The notes: generated from the letters alone by a model not told the origin. Shown: positions 45,118 to 56,711, counted from the first letter of the stretch. The stretch is DNA of 64,000 nt from Microbacterium sp. 1S1 (GCF_008271365.1 NZ_CP043430.1:62001-126000), one strand, 5' to 3'. Numbers and translations: made by a program.

Positions 45118-46590
45118 TCAGGCGTTGATGCCGAGGACGGCGGCGGTGGCGCTGGTGGACTCCTCCGCGAGCTCCGCGTTGCCGTTGAGCTTCCGGCCGA
45201 AGGTGGGGATGAGCTCGCGCAGCTGCGACTCCCAGCCGGGGTACTCGCCGGGGAAGCACTTCTTCAGCAGGTCGAGCATGATCGGCACGGCCGTCGAGGC
45301 CCCGGGGGACGCACCAAGGAGCCCCGCGATCGACCCGTCACCAGCCGCGACGACCTCGGTTCCGAACTGGAGCACCCCGCCCTTCTTGGGGTCCTTCTTC
45401 ATGACCTGCGCGCGCTGACCGGCGTTGATGAGCGTCCAGTCCTCGTCCTTCGCGGTGGGCATGAACGTGCGGAGACTGTCGACCTTCTTGCGGTGGTTCT
45501 TCATCAGCTCGCTGATGAGGTATGTGATGAGGTCGGGGTTCGCGAACGCCACGCGCAGCATCGGCCACAGGTTGTGCGGACGGACCTGCGTGACGATGTC
45601 GAGCATCGAGCCGTTCTTGAGGAACTTGGGGCTGAACGTCGCGAACGGGCCGAACATGAGCGACGCCTCGCCGTCGACGACGCGGGTGTCGAGGTGCGGC
45701 ACGGACATGGGTGGCGCGCCGACGGAGGCCTGCGAGTACACCTTCGCCTTGTGCTGCGCGACGATCTTCGGGTTCGTCGTCTTGAGGAACTGACCGCCGA
45801 TCGGGAAGACGCCGTACCCCTTGATCTCAGGGATGCCAGAATTCTGCAGAAGCTTGAGCGCCCAGCCGCCGGCACCGACGAAAACGAACTTCGCCTTGAT
45901 CTCGTTCGGCGTACGGCCCACCGTCGTGCGGTACTTGATGAGCCAGGTGCCGTCCTTCTGGCGCTTGAGCGACTTGACCTCGTGATTCGTCCGTACCGAG
46001 ACGCCCGACGAGCGGAGGTGGTCGAACAGCTGATGGGTCAGCGCACCGAAGTCGACGTCGGTCCCGGCGGGCACCCGGGTCGCCGCGAACGGCTCCCCCT
46101 TGCGACGCTTCTGCATGAGCAGCGGCGCCCACTGGTTGATGACACGGGAGTCTTCGCTGTACTCGATGCCCGCGAACAGCGGCTGCTCCTTGAGCACCTC
46201 ATAGCGCTTCTTGAGGTACGCGACGTCCTTCTCGCCACGCACGAACGTCATGTGCGGGGTGGCGTTGATGAACGTCGAGGGCTCGTCCAGCACACCCTTC
46301 TCGACGAGCGACGACCAGAACTGGCGGCTCTGCTGGAACTGCTCGTTGATCGAGATGGCCTTCGCGGGGTCGAGCGGCGCGTCGCCCTGCTGCGGCATGT
46401 AGTTCAGCTCACACAGTGCTGCGTGCCCGGTCCCGGCGTTGTTCCAGGGGTTCGAGCTCTCCTGCGCCACGTCCGACAGTCGCTCGAACGCGACGATCTT
46501 CCAGTCCGGCTGCAGCTCGTGCAGCAGGGTACCCAGGGTGGCGCTCATGATGCCACCGCCGATCAGGACGACATCGACGTTTTCAGTCAC
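45118..46590 (-). CDS. mqo: Malate:quinone oxidoreductase
   Basis: FAD-dependent membrane-associated enzyme that oxidises malate to oxaloacetate and reduces quinone. 490 residues with dinucleotide motif VLIGGGIMSATLGTLLHE and the Mqo-specific AFERLSDVAQESSNPWNNAG and GTGHAALCELNY. The ASPGASTAVPIMLDLL stretch lies near the C-terminus. Starts at GTG 46590. It sits between asd and tdk on the same strand with short gaps of 46 and 9 bases. Confidence 0.95.
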   Translation of the reverse strand: MTENVDVVLIGGGIMSATLGTLLHELQPDWKIVAFERLSDVAQESSNPWNNAGTGHAALCELNYMPQQGDAPLDPAKAISINEQFQQSRQFWSSLVEKGVLDEPSTFINATPHMTFVRGEKDVAYLKKRYEVLKEQPLFAGIEYSEDSRVINQWAPLLMQKRRKGEPFAATRVPAGTDVDFGALTHQLFDHLRSSGVSVRTNHEVKSLKRQKDGTWLIKYRTTVGRTPNEIKAKFVFVGAGGWALKLLQNSGIPEIKGYGVFPIGGQFLKTTNPKIVAQHKAKVYSQASVGAPPMSVPHLDTRVVDGEASLMFGPFATFSPKFLKNGSMLDIVTQVRPHNLWPMLRVAFANPDLITYLISELMKNHRKKVDSLRTFMPTAKDEDWTLINAGQRAQVMKKDPKKGGVLQFGTEVVAAGDGSIAGLLGASPGASTAVPIMLDLLKKCFPGEYPGWESQLRELIPTFGRKLNGNAELAEESTSATAAVLGINA

Positions 46591-46636
46591 CCGACCAGTC
46601 TAGTTCGCGGGCAGGACACCGCAGACCATGCGGCCG

Positions 46637-47806
<1,170 letters not shown>

Positions 47807-47867
47807 CTATCGCGCCGCGACGACCCCGAAGCCCGTCGGTTTCACGAGGGCAGCACCCCCGGGCGAT

Positions 47868-48043
47868 CAGGCGAACGCGGGACAACAGGCACGCGTGCAC
47901 AGCACCGCCTGAACCCGCGCGAACGCCTGAGCTGGCGTGGGCCCCGGGAAACAGGCAGACCCGCGAGAACAGGCGAACGCGGGACAACAGGCACGCGTGC
48001 ACAGCACCGCCTGAACCCGCGCGAACGCCTGAGCTGGCGTGGG
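47868..48043. repeat. Two perfect 74-bp direct repeats between asd and lysC
   Basis: 47868-47941 and 47970-48043 are identical over 74 bases, with 28 bases between. Each unit begins CAGGCGAACGCGGG and ends with an imperfect inverted copy (CCCGCGCGAACGCCTG), so each can fold into a hairpin, and contains the palindrome-like CACGCGTGCAC. The units carry no ORF. The rest of the gap (47708-47867) holds the asd leader. Confidence 0.85.
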
Positions 48044-48062
48044 GCGCTCTCGTGGGGCGGGG

Positions 48063-48575
48063 TCAGCGCCCGGTGCCGGCGTGGACGGTGGCTTCCGCGT
48101 CGCCGTCGAGACCATAGGCCGTGTGCACGGTGCGGGCGGCCTCGGTGAGGTCGGTGTCACGGAGCACGACGGAGATGCGGATCTCCGAGGTGGAGATCAT
48201 CTCGATGTTGATGCCTCCTGCGGACAGGGCCTCGAACAGGGTCGCGGAGACGCCGGAGTGCGTGCGCATCCCCGCACCGACCACCGACAGCTTGCCGATC
48301 TGGTCGTCGTGGATCAGGTTCTGGAAGCCGACCTCGGTCTGCTCACCGGCGAGCGCCTTGAGCGCGGCGGCGGCGTCGGCCTTGGGAACCGTGAAGGAGA
48401 TGTCCGTGCGCCCCGTCGCCGAGACGTTCTGCACGATCATGTCGACGTTGGCGCCGGACTTCGCGACGATCTTGAAGATCTCGGCCGCCTTCCCCGGGAC
48501 ATCCGGCACCCCGGCGACGGTGATCTTGGCCTGGCTGAAGTCGGTGGCGACGCCGGCGACGATCGGTTCTTCCAT
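48063..48575 (-). CDS. lysC: Aspartate kinase beta subunit (in-frame internal start)
   Basis: ATG 48575 inside lysC is preceded by GAGGGAG with 5-base spacing, one of the better ribosome-binding sites here. The 170-residue product begins [12 protein letters not shown], exactly where the beta subunit starts in alpha2beta2 aspartate kinases, and contains only the two ACT regulatory domains. The internal gene is known in the family; expression here is inferred. Confidence 0.75.
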   Translation of the reverse strand: MEEPIVAGVATDFSQAKITVAGVPDVPGKAAEIFKIVAKSGANVDMIVQNVSATGRTDISFTVPKADAAAALKALAGEQTEVGFQNLIHDDQIGKLSVVGAGMRTHSGVSATLFEALSAGGINIEMISTSEIRISVVLRDTDLTEAARTVHTAYGLDGDAEATVHAGTGR

Positions 48576-49343
48576 GACTGCTCCCTCGGCTTCGCGAGGG
48601 TTCTTCATGCCCTCGCCCAGAACGTACGTGCCCTCCGCCGACGAGAACGTCGACCGGGCGTGGATCAGGACGCCGTGCCGACGGGCGTACTCGACGGCGC
48701 GGATGTAGAGGACCTTGGCGCCGTTCGCCGCGAGCTCCAGCATCTCCTCGCTGGAGACGTGGTCGAGCTTCTGCGCCTTCGGGATCACCCGAGGGTCGGC
48801 GGTGAAGATGCCGTCGACGTCGCTGTAGATCTCGCAGACGTCGGCCGACAGCGCTGCAGCCAGGGCGACGGCGGTCGTGTCCGAGCCGCCGCGGCCGAGC
48901 GTGGTGATGTCGCGGGTGTCGCGGTTGAATCCCTGGAAGCCCGCGACGATGACGATCGCCCCCTCGTCGAGCGCCTCGCGGAGCCGGACGGGCGTGACGT
49001 CGACGATACGAGCGGCCCCATGCTGCGAGTCGGTGATCATGCCGGCCTGGCTGCCGGTGAACGACCGCGCCTCGAAGCCCATGGAGTGGATGGCCATCGC
49101 GAGCAGCGCCATCGAGATGCGCTCACCGCTGGACAGGAGCATGTCGAGTTCGCGCGGCGCCGGGATCGGCGCGACCTCGTTCGCGAGGTCCAGCAGTTCA
49201 TCGGTGGTGTCGCCCATCGCGCTGACCGCGACGACGACGTCGTGACCGGCGCGACGCGTGTCCACGATGCGCTTGGCGACGCGCTTGATGCTCTCTGCGT
49301 CGGCGACCGACGAGCCGCCGTACTTCTGCACGATGAGGGCCAC
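48063..49343 (-). CDS. lysC: Aspartate kinase (alpha subunit, with internal beta start)
   Basis: Committing enzyme of the aspartate family pathway, 426 residues. Catalytic start [40 protein letters not shown] in the kinase domain, and two C-terminal ACT domains (about 255-420) for lysine/threonine feedback. GTG 49343 follows AGGGAG by 5 bases and fits the family N-terminus; GTG 49349 is inside that signal. A second start (ATG 48575) gives a separate beta subunit, as in Corynebacterium and other actinobacteria. Confidence 0.94.
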   Translation of the reverse strand: MALIVQKYGGSSVADAESIKRVAKRIVDTRRAGHDVVVAVSAMGDTTDELLDLANEVAPIPAPRELDMLLSSGERISMALLAMAIHSMGFEARSFTGSQAGMITDSQHGAARIVDVTPVRLREALDEGAIVIVAGFQGFNRDTRDITTLGRGGSDTTAVALAAALSADVCEIYSDVDGIFTADPRVIPKAQKLDHVSSEEMLELAANGAKVLYIRAVEYARRHGVLIHARSTFSSAEGTYVLGEGMKNPREAEGAVMEEPIVAGVATDFSQAKITVAGVPDVPGKAAEIFKIVAKSGANVDMIVQNVSATGRTDISFTVPKADAAAALKALAGEQTEVGFQNLIHDDQIGKLSVVGAGMRTHSGVSATLFEALSAGGINIEMISTSEIRISVVLRDTDLTEAARTVHTAYGLDGDAEATVHAGTGR

Positions 49344-49424
49344 GTTCACTCCCTGGGATGTCGGGCGGATCCGCCCACGGTCATTCTACGATCGGCGCGC
49401 ATGCCGCCTCGCGCATGTGACGAC

Positions 49425-50339
49425 TCACGCGGGGGCGGGAGGAACGGGGGTCACCGGACGCAGGCGTCCTCCGGTCGCGGCGAACCAGCAGCCGATGATG
49501 ATCAGCGGAAATCCGAGGAGGAGACCGGGCGTCAGGGGCTCGGCCAGCACGATCGCCCCGAGCACGATCGCCACGACCGGGTTCACATAGGTGAACAGCG
49601 GCGCCCTGACCGGCCCGACCTCGCGAATGAGCGCGAAGAACGCCAGGAAGGCCACGGCCGTGCAGATGACGGCGAGAGCGAGCAGGGCACCGATGGACGG
49701 GAGCGTCGGGACCTCGTGCTGCGTGAGCAGGCCGATCGGGAGGTAAAGGATCCCGATCATGAGCAACGAGAGCGTGATCGTCCCGAGCGAGGGGACGTCG
49801 TTCAGCTTGCGGGCCACGATGAAGGGCGCGATCGCGTAGAGCACCGCCACGAGCAGCACCTCCACCGCGGCGAGCAGGCTCACCTCTCCCCCGAAGAGTC
49901 CAGGCCCCGCCACCACGACGGCCACGCCGACGAAGCCGACGAGCAGGCCGATGCCGCGGGCGGGGCGCAGCACCCCGCGGTCACCGCCGCCCAGCGCGAT
50001 GAGAGCCGCGAACAGCGGTACGGTCGCGACCAGAAGGCCCGTCATGCCGGACGGGAGGGTCATCTCGGCATGACCGAGGAGGAGGAAGGGCCCGGCCATC
50101 TCGACCGCCCCGAACGCGAGCACCCACGGCCAGTGCCGGAGCGCGGCGCGAAGGGCGCCGCTGCGCAGTGCGAACGGCAGCAGGAGGAGGGCCGCGATGA
50201 GCGTGCGACCCGCGACGACCGCCGGTGGGGAGATCGACTCCACCGCGACGCTGATGAAGAGGTAGGGCACGCCCCACAGCAGGGCCATCGCCCCGAAGAG
50301 CAGCCAGCCCCGCCGCGAGAACCCGGACTGCGGGGTCAC
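49425..50339 (-). CDS. DMT/EamA family transporter
   Basis: 304-residue membrane protein of ten predicted spans in two five-helix EamA repeats, starting [20 protein letters not shown] and repeating around [20 protein letters not shown] typical end of repeat two is [21 protein letters not shown]. Members export or import metabolites such as amino acids and nucleosides; the substrate cannot be assigned. GTG 50339 overlaps recR by 4 bases. The dnaX-recR-EamA order suggests shared transcription. Confidence 0.88.
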   Translation of the reverse strand: MTPQSGFSRRGWLLFGAMALLWGVPYLFISVAVESISPPAVVAGRTLIAALLLLPFALRSGALRAALRHWPWVLAFGAVEMAGPFLLLGHAEMTLPSGMTGLLVATVPLFAALIALGGGDRGVLRPARGIGLLVGFVGVAVVVAGPGLFGGEVSLLAAVEVLLVAVLYAIAPFIVARKLNDVPSLGTITLSLLMIGILYLPIGLLTQHEVPTLPSIGALLALAVICTAVAFLAFFALIREVGPVRAPLFTYVNPVVAIVLGAIVLAEPLTPGLLLGFPLIIIGCWFAATGGRLRPVTPVPPAPA

Positions 50340-50929
50340 AGCACGCGCCGGCCTTCGAAGGCTCGGCCCAGCGTCACCTCGTCCGCGTACTCGAGGTCGC
50401 CGCCGACGGGAAGGCCGGAGGCGAGCCGGGAGACCGTGACCTGCATCGTGGTGAGCAGGCGACTCAGGTAGCTCGCCGTCGCCTCCCCCTCCAGGTTGGG
50501 GTTCGTGGCGATGATGACCTCCTGTACCGTGCCGTCGGCGAGGCGGGTCATGAGCTGAGCGATCCGCAGGTCGTCCGGGCCGATGCCGGCGATCGGGCTG
50601 ATCGCTCCACCGAGCACGTGGTACAGGCCGCGGAACTCGCGGGTGCGTTCGATCGCGGCGACGTCCTTCGCATCCTCGACCACGCAGATCAGGGCCTGGT
50701 TGCGGCGGGGATCACGGCAGATGGCGCAGCGCTCCTGCTCCGCGACGTTGCCGCAGATCTCGCAGAAGCGGACGCGGACGCGGATCTCGGTCAGCAGCTC
50801 AGCGAGCCGGGCAACGTCGAACGTCGGGGTCTGCAGGATGTGGAACGCGATGCGCTGCGCCGACTTCGGACCGATCCCGGGAAGGCGACCGAACTCATCG
50901 ATCAGCTCTTGGACGATGCCGTCGTACAT
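50336..50929 (-). CDS. recR: Recombination mediator RecR
   Basis: 197 residues. Helix-hairpin-helix [19 protein letters not shown], Cys4 zinc finger [19 protein letters not shown], Toprim region [19 protein letters not shown] and C-terminal Walker-B-like [18 protein letters not shown]. It works with RecF/RecO to load RecA at gaps. ATG 50929 overlaps the dnaX stop by one base, the usual dnaX-recR arrangement. Confidence 0.96.
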   Translation of the reverse strand: MYDGIVQELIDEFGRLPGIGPKSAQRIAFHILQTPTFDVARLAELLTEIRVRVRFCEICGNVAEQERCAICRDPRRNQALICVVEDAKDVAAIERTREFRGLYHVLGGAISPIAGIGPDDLRIAQLMTRLADGTVQEVIIATNPNLEGEATASYLSRLLTTMQVTVSRLASGLPVGGDLEYADEVTLGRAFEGRRVL

Positions 50930-53217
50930 CAGGAGAACCTCGTCGGGGGCTCGTAGGGCTCTTCGCGAAGGAACGTCGCGCCGAGCACCTGGCGGATCAC
51001 GGCCTCACCGTAGCGCTGCACGCCCCCGGCGGGGTGCGCTCGATGACGACCGGCGGCGCGGCGGCGGGAGCCGCGCGCCCGGCAGCCTGCGGGGCTGGGG
51101 TCGGTGTCGCTCGGGGGAGGGAGGGCCGTCGTACGGAGCCGATGGCTCGTAGGCCGGATCGTACGGCGGCTCCTCGTCGAACGCGGGCGCGTCGTCGTCG
51201 CCGGGCAGCGGCGGCTCGTCCCGGTCGACCCTGCCGTCGGCCGGCGGGGTCGGAGCGGCGGAGGCGGCCTCGACCTCCTCCGGCTCCTCGTCCACTGCGA
51301 GCGGTGCCGCGGGTGCCACGGCGGGCGCGGTCGGAATCGGCGCGACCGCCCAGTCGGTGACGGGGGCCGACGCTGCTGACCGCGCCTGGGGCCGGGAGCG
51401 GCCTCCTGACGCAGGCTCCGATGCGGGAGCGGCGTCGGTCGCCGCGGCGGAACCGGGCGATGCCGGCTGGCGCGGCGCTCCCCGGGCGGCATCGGCGCCG
51501 GAAGGTACTTGACCCGGACGCCGACCTCCTGCTCGATGGCCGTGCGGAGGTGGTCGGACGGCCCCGAGCCGGGCGTGGTGCCCTTGAACTTCGCGACATC
51601 GTGCTGGCTCGTGAATCCGAGGGTCAGGACCTCGGAATCCCCGTCGTAGGCCAGCGGCTGCACGGCGGTGGCGAGGAGCCAGGACGTGCGGCTGATGCCC
51701 TCGAGACGCTTCAGCACGGCAGGCCAGGCGTCGCGGATGCGGTCGAACGTGACTGGAGCGGACGGCGCGGCGGACGACCCCGGGGTCGGAGCGGGCGCGG
51801 GCTCCGGGCTACGCGCGGGTTCCGGGACCGGATCGGGTTCCGGGGAGCGCTCGTGCTCGGCCGCCGGCGCGGGACCGGAGGGGGCCGGCGCCGGACCGGA
51901 GGGGGCGGCGTGGGCGAGGTCGATGCCGTCGGCGTCACCGGGGATGTCGCCGTCGCGGTCTCGGTCTCGGATGCGACGGTCGCCGAGGGCGGCGCGGACG
52001 TCGGCAGGGATCACCGGCGGGCGGGTCGTCGCCGGCGGATGCAGCGCGCCGGACACGGCAGCACCGGACGCGGCGGCGCCGGACACCTCGGTGCCACCGG
52101 GCGCCGCGGCGAGCACACGCGCGACCATGAGCTCGAGGTGGAGCCGTGGCGAGGTCGCCCCGGACATGTCGTCGAGGGCCGCGCTGACCACGTCGGCCGT
52201 GCGCGAGAGGCGCGCGGCGCCGAAAGCCTCCGCCTGACGGCGCATCCGGTCGAGCTCGTCCTCGGCGATGCCGCGCAGCACGGCGGACGCGCCGGAGCCG
52301 ACGGCGGCGATGACGATGAGGTCGCGCAGGCGCTCCAGCAGGTCGTCGACGAAACGCCGCGGGTCCTGCCCGGTCTGCACGACCCGATCGATGGCGGGGA
52401 AGGCGGAGGCTGCGTCGCCCGCGGCGAGCGCATCGACGATCTCGTCGAGGAGCGCTCCATGGGTGTACCCCAACAGGGCCACCGCTCGCGCGTAGCCGAC
52501 CGTGACGGTCTCCGAATCGGCCGGGGCATCGGACCCCGCGATGAGCTGATCCAGCAGGGACAGCGTGTCACGGGGCGACCCTCCGCCGGCGCGGACCACG
52601 AGCGGCAGGACGCCCTGCTCGACGACCACCCCTTCCTCCGCGCAGAGCTTCTCGACGTACTCGAGCATCGCCGCGGGGGGGACCAGTCGGAACGGGTAGT
52701 GATGGGTGCGCGAGCGGATCGTGCCGAGCACCTTTTCGGGCTCCGTCGTGGCGAAGATGAACTTCACATGGGGCGGCGGCTCCTCCACGAGCTTCAGCAG
52801 CGCGTTGAAGCCCTGCGGCGTGACCATGTGCGCCTCGTCGAGGATGAAGATCTTGAAGCGGTCCCGGCTGGGGGCGAAGGTCGCGCGCTCGCGGAGGTCG
52901 CGGGCGTCGTCGACGCCGTTGTGGCTCGCCGCGTCGATCTCGACGACGTCGAGCGACCCGCCGCCCGCGCGCGACAGCTCGACGCAGCTCGGGCATGTTC
53001 CGCAGGGGGTGTCGGTCGGCCCTTCCGCGCAGTTCAGGCAGCGCGCGAGGATGCGCGCGGAGGTGGTCTTGCCGCAGCCGCGCGGACCGGAGAAGAGATA
53101 GGCGTGGCCTACGCGGTCGCCGCGCAGCGCGGTCATGAGCGGATCGGTCACCTGCGACTGCCCGATCATCTCGCCGAACGTCTCGGGTCGGTAGCGGCGG
53201 TAGAGGGCTGTGGTCAC
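50929..53217 (-). CDS. dnaX: DNA polymerase III subunit gamma/tau, three hidden frameshifts
   Basis: Clamp-loader ATPase. The first two thirds are normal: [15 protein letters not shown], Walker [14 protein letters not shown], zinc Cys [23 protein letters not shown] in [10 protein letters not shown], then domain III. From about 51483 to 51023 the open frame turns into Arg/Pro-rich nonsense. Another frame gives a proper acidic linker ([33 protein letters not shown]) and a third gives PVVIERTPP. The original frame then resumes as [13 protein letters not shown]. One base added at each of three runs (51480-51483, 51113-51117, 51023-51027) restores a natural 763-residue protein. Confidence 0.93.
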   Translation of the reverse strand: MTTALYRRYRPETFGEMIGQSQVTDPLMTALRGDRVGHAYLFSGPRGCGKTTSARILARCLNCAEGPTDTPCGTCPSCVELSRAGGGSLDVVEIDAASHNGVDDARDLRERATFAPSRDRFKIFILDEAHMVTPQGFNALLKLVEEPPPHVKFIFATTEPEKVLGTIRSRTHHYPFRLVPPAAMLEYVEKLCAEEGVVVEQGVLPLVVRAGGGSPRDTLSLLDQLIAGSDAPADSETVTVGYARAVALLGYTHGALLDEIVDALAAGDAASAFPAIDRVVQTGQDPRRFVDDLLERLRDLIVIAAVGSGASAVLRGIAEDELDRMRRQAEAFGAARLSRTADVVSAALDDMSGATSPRLHLELMVARVLAAAPGGTEVSGAAASGAAVSGALHPPATTRPPVIPADVRAALGDRRIRDRDRDGDIPGDADGIDLAHAAPSGPAPAPSGPAPAAEHERSPEPDPVPEPARSPEPAPAPTPGSSAAPSAPVTFDRIRDAWPAVLKRLEGISRTSWLLATAVQPLAYDGDSEVLTLGFTSQHDVAKFKGTTPGSGPSDHLRTAIEQEVGVRVKYLPAPMPPGERRASRHRPVPPRRPTPLPHRSLRQEAAPGPRRGQQRRPPSPTGRSRRFRPRPPWHPRHRSQWTRSRRRSRPPPPLRPRRPTAGSTGTSRRCPATTTRPRSTRSRRTIRPTSHRLRTTALPPPSDTDPSPAGCRARGSRRRAAGRHRAHPAGGVQRYGEAVIRQVLGATFLREEPYEPPTRFS

Positions 53218-53269
53218 CCCTCCAGCCTACGGCGTGCCACCGACGTTGCTCCCTCCCGCTCGACCCGGC

Positions 53270-53340
53270 CCCTTTCACGCGCCCCACCCCTTGCGCGCGT
53301 CCGAAAGGGGTGGGAGGCACGCAGCAGGGGTGGGTCGGTG
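53270..53340. repeat. G-rich intergenic repeat, copy 2, with terminator-like stem
   Basis: CCCACCCCTT (53283-53292) pairs with AAGGGGTGGG (53305-53314) in a 10-bp stem. The following GGGAGGCAC...GGGGTGGGT resembles the element at 44370-44394. It lies downstream of the GH65 gene and just before dnaX, so it could terminate the sugar operon. Confidence 0.55.
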
Positions 53341-53349
53341 CGAGGATGA

Positions 53350-55857
53350 TCAGTCGACGGATTCGATGACCGGGATCGCACTCGTGATGACGGGGACGGA
53401 GGCCGAGAGGCGGGTACCGTCGTCGCGGCGGGCGTCGGCGAACTCCTGCAGCGTGGGGCGCCCGGGGATCACCGGACCCTGGTTCGCGAGCGGCACGATG
53501 ACCTCGTCCTCCAGAGTCGCGATGTAGGCGTTGTCCCGCACGCTGAACGGCACCGGAGGTCCGCTGCGCACCCGCACACGAAGCTCGTGCCGTGTGACCG
53601 TCACCTGCATCGCGGTGCCCTGCCACTGCAACGGGAACGACAGCGACGGCCAGGACTCCGGGAGCCGCGGGTCGAAGCTGAGGTCGCCCCCATAGTCGCG
53701 CATGCCGCCGAAGCCGCACACCAGTGCCGTCCACACACCTCCCGCCGAGGCCACGTGCACGCCGTCCGCCGCGTTGTGGTGCAGGTCGTGCAGATCGACG
53801 AACAGCGACTGCTCGAAGTACTTCTGCGCGAGGTCCTGATAGCCGACCTCGGCCGCGAGGATCGACTGCACGACCGCCGACAGGGTCGAGTCGCCCGTCG
53901 TCAGCGGGTCGTAGTAGTCGAAGTCGGCCTTCTTCTCCTCCGGCGAGAAGTGATTGCCCTGCAGGAACAGCGCCAGCACGACGTCGGCCTGCTTGAGCAC
54001 CTGGAAGCGGTAGATCACGAGCGGGTGGAAGTGCAGCAGCAGCGGGCGCTGGTCGGCGGGGGTGTTCGCGAGGTCCCAGACCTCCCGCTCCAGGAACAGC
54101 GAGTCCTGCGGGTGGATGCCGAGGCTCTCGCTGTACGGGATGTACATCGCCTCCGCCGCCCGCTCCCAGGACTCCGCCTCACCGGAACCGAGGCCCGTGC
54201 GCTCGACGAGGGCCGCGTAGTCCTCGGGGTAACTGTCGCGGATCTCGCGGACGACCTTGGCCGCATAGCGGAGGTTGTACCGCGCCATGACGTTCGTGTA
54301 CAGATTGTCGTTCACGACGGTCGTGTACTCGTCGGGACCCGTGACCCCGTGGATGTGGAACGTCTGGATCCCGTCGCCGCCACCGGACTGCTCCACCAGA
54401 CGCGACCCGCGCCAGAAGCCCAGGGTGGCCCAGAGCCGTGCGGTCTCGATCGCGACGTCGGCCCCCTCCCGACGCAGGAACGCCTCGTCGCCCGTCGCGC
54501 GCACGTACTTGCCGAGCGCGAAGCTGATGTCGGCGTTGATGTGGTACTGGGCGGTGCCGGCGGCGTAGTAGGCCGAGGCCTCCTCACCGTTGATCGTGCG
54601 CCACGGGAAGAGCGCGCCGGCCTCGTTGAGCTGTGCGGCGCGGCGGCGGGCAGCCGGGAGCATCTTCACCCGGGCCCGGAGCGCGTTGTAGGCCCAGCGC
54701 GGCGTCGTGTAGGTGAGGAACGGGAGCACGTAGATCTCGGTGTCCCAGAAGTAGTGGCCGCTGTAGCCGGAGCCGGTGAGCCCCTTGGCCGGAACACCGG
54801 CACCGTCCGCCCTGGCCGAGGCCTGCGCGAGCTGGAACAGGCACCAGCGGGTGGCCTGCTGCAGGTCGTCGCGCCCACCGATCTGCACGTCGCTGCGCTC
54901 CCAGAACGCGTCGAGCCACTCGCGCTGACGACGGAACACCGTCTCCACACCCTCGTCCGCTGCCCGGTCGAGCGACCGCCGGCAGCGGTCGACGAGCTCC
55001 CGCGGGGGCACCCCGCGGGACGAGTGGTAGCTGACGAGCTTGGTGATCGTGATGGGGACGCCGGCCTTCGCCTGGACGCGGAAGACATTCTTGGCGATGT
55101 CCGGCTCGATGAGCGTGCGGACGTTGTAGTGGTTCTCGGTCTCGATGATGTGGTCGGCCACGACGGCGACCGTCATCCCGGACGCGGCGACCCGGTAGGA
55201 CAGCGCCGACCGCAGGCCGTCCTGCCAGTGCTCCGCCGGCTGCAGCACGCGATCCGCGATGCGCTCGGCCTTGCGCGGGTCGAAGGCGGCGCCCTTCGTC
55301 GTCATCGGGGACCCGGCGTAGACGCCCGCCCCGTCCTGACGGTTGAGGAGCTGGCAGCTGATGGTCACGGGCGCGTCGGAGTTCTCGACGACGACCTCGA
55401 GCCGCAGCACCGCGAGGTGCCGCTCCTCGAAGCTCACGAGACGCTGGTCGCGCATGCGGACCCGCTTGCCGGACGGGGTCTCCCAGACCACGCGGCGCTC
55501 CAGCACCCCCGTGCGCATGTCGAGCGTGCGGGCGTATTCGCGCACGTCCGCATCGTCGAGCGAGATGGGCTCGTCGTCGACGTAGAGACGCATCACCTTC
55601 GCGTCCGGGGCGTTGACGATGGTCTGACCGACCTCGGCGAAGCCATAGGCCTGCTCGGCATGCCGGATAGGCCAGGTCTCGTGCAGACCGTTGATGAAGG
55701 TGCCGTGCTCCTGCGCGCCGCGCCCCTCGATGTGGTTGCCCCGCAGCCCGAGGTAGCCGTTGCCGACCGAGAACAGCGTCTCGCCGACGCCCTCCTCCGA
55801 GTAACGCGTCTCGATCAGACGCCACGGGTCGACGGGGAAGCGGTCGCGGTCGATCAT
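53350..55857 (-). CDS. Glycoside hydrolase family 65 phosphorylase
   Basis: 835-residue GH65 enzyme, a family that phosphorolyses alpha-linked disaccharides (maltose, trehalose, kojibiose, nigerose) to beta-glucose 1-phosphate and glucose. An N-terminal super-sandwich (ETLFSVGNGYLGLRGNH) is followed by the (alpha/alpha)6 barrel with GYSGHYFWDTEIYVLPFLT. The catalytic acid Glu is in GVTGPDEYTTVVNDNLYTN and the phosphate-binding HFHPLVIYRFQVLKQADV follows. A C-terminal sheet domain ends it. It overlaps the beta-phosphoglucomutase gene, which would use its product. Which disaccharide is not clear; mycobacterial Rv3401 is the nearest in context. Confidence 0.9.
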   Translation of the reverse strand: MIDRDRFPVDPWRLIETRYSEEGVGETLFSVGNGYLGLRGNHIEGRGAQEHGTFINGLHETWPIRHAEQAYGFAEVGQTIVNAPDAKVMRLYVDDEPISLDDADVREYARTLDMRTGVLERRVVWETPSGKRVRMRDQRLVSFEERHLAVLRLEVVVENSDAPVTISCQLLNRQDGAGVYAGSPMTTKGAAFDPRKAERIADRVLQPAEHWQDGLRSALSYRVAASGMTVAVVADHIIETENHYNVRTLIEPDIAKNVFRVQAKAGVPITITKLVSYHSSRGVPPRELVDRCRRSLDRAADEGVETVFRRQREWLDAFWERSDVQIGGRDDLQQATRWCLFQLAQASARADGAGVPAKGLTGSGYSGHYFWDTEIYVLPFLTYTTPRWAYNALRARVKMLPAARRRAAQLNEAGALFPWRTINGEEASAYYAAGTAQYHINADISFALGKYVRATGDEAFLRREGADVAIETARLWATLGFWRGSRLVEQSGGGDGIQTFHIHGVTGPDEYTTVVNDNLYTNVMARYNLRYAAKVVREIRDSYPEDYAALVERTGLGSGEAESWERAAEAMYIPYSESLGIHPQDSLFLEREVWDLANTPADQRPLLLHFHPLVIYRFQVLKQADVVLALFLQGNHFSPEEKKADFDYYDPLTTGDSTLSAVVQSILAAEVGYQDLAQKYFEQSLFVDLHDLHHNAADGVHVASAGGVWTALVCGFGGMRDYGGDLSFDPRLPESWPSLSFPLQWQGTAMQVTVTRHELRVRVRSGPPVPFSVRDNAYIATLEDEVIVPLANQGPVIPGRPTLQEFADARRDDGTRLSASVPVITSAIPVIESVD

Positions 55858-56612
55858 GCGGTCTCCGGGGTGTCGGTGCGAGTGTCGGGAAGCAGAACGC
55901 CGAGGTCGTCGACGACGTGGGTGGCCCCGGCGGCGCGCAGCGCGTCGGCGCCGGCACCGCGGTCGACGCCGATGACGACGGCGTAGCCGGCTGCGGCGGC
56001 GGAGGCGGCGCCGGAGGTGGCGTCCTCGACCGCGATGCTGCGGGCCGGGTCGACGCCGAGGGCCGTGGCACCGGCCGCGAACATGTCGGCGGCGGGCTTC
56101 GATGCGAGGTGCTCGCGCTCGGCGACCACGCCGTCGATCACGACGCGGAAGAAGGAACGGATCCCGGCGGCCGCCAGCACCTCCTCCGCGTTCTTCGAGC
56201 TGGAGACGACGCCGAGCGGGATGCCGGCGGCGTGCAGCGCTTCGACGATGGCGAGGGATCCGGGGAACGGAGCGATGCCCTGGCTGCGGAGGGACGCGGC
56301 GAACGCGGCGTTCTTCCGGTTACCGATGCCGCAGACGGTCTCCGCCGACGGGTCGTCGTCCACGGCACCCCACGGCACCTCGACGTTGCGACTGCGCAGC
56401 AAGCTCGCGACGCCGTCGTAGCGCTTCTTGCCGTCGACATAGGCGAAGTAGTCCTCGTCGGTGTACGGCGGGGTGATGTCCCACCGGGCGAAGACGTCGT
56501 CGAAGACCGCCTTCCAGGCGCGCATGTGCACCTCGGCGGTCGGCGTGAGGACGCCGTCGAGATCGAACAGCACACCGTCTGCGTGGAACAGGTCGGGCAG
56601 CGTGTCTGGCAC
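55854..56612 (-). CDS. pgmB: Beta-phosphoglucomutase family HAD hydrolase
   Basis: 252 residues. HAD motif I is VLFDLDGVLTPTAEVHMRAW, motif II VVSSSKNAEEVL, motif III Lys in HLASKPAADMFA, and motif IV AVEDATSGAASA. The DxD pair and the cap (DEDYFAYVDGKKRYDGV) match beta-phosphoglucomutases, which turn beta-glucose 1-phosphate into glucose 6-phosphate. The 4-base overlap with the GH65 phosphorylase makes this function likely. Confidence 0.88.
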   Translation of the reverse strand: MPDTLPDLFHADGVLFDLDGVLTPTAEVHMRAWKAVFDDVFARWDITPPYTDEDYFAYVDGKKRYDGVASLLRSRNVEVPWGAVDDDPSAETVCGIGNRKNAAFAASLRSQGIAPFPGSLAIVEALHAAGIPLGVVSSSKNAEEVLAAAGIRSFFRVVIDGVVAEREHLASKPAADMFAAGATALGVDPARSIAVEDATSGAASAAAAGYAVVIGVDRGAGADALRAAGATHVVDDLGVLLPDTRTDTPETA

Positions 56613-56711
56613 AGAGCCTCCAGGAGAAGGACGAGGGTCGGGTCGGCACCTCTCCGTGCCACTGTGCCAGCGTAATGGCGGCGGCGCGCACGGGGTAACC
56701 CCAGAGCCGGA

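Noticed and set aside
47868..48043. CRISPR array
   Set aside because: Only two 74-bp units with a 28-bp gap, no cas genes, and no further spaced copies.
50997..51599. Separate small genes opposite or within the dnaX linker
   Set aside because: These frames are pieces of the true dnaX linker displaced by the indels, not independent genes.
50929..53217. Programmed frameshifting in dnaX, as in E. coli
   Set aside because: There is no A-rich slippery heptamer with a stem. The breaks are at three separate G/C runs and all need one added base, which fits lost bases better.
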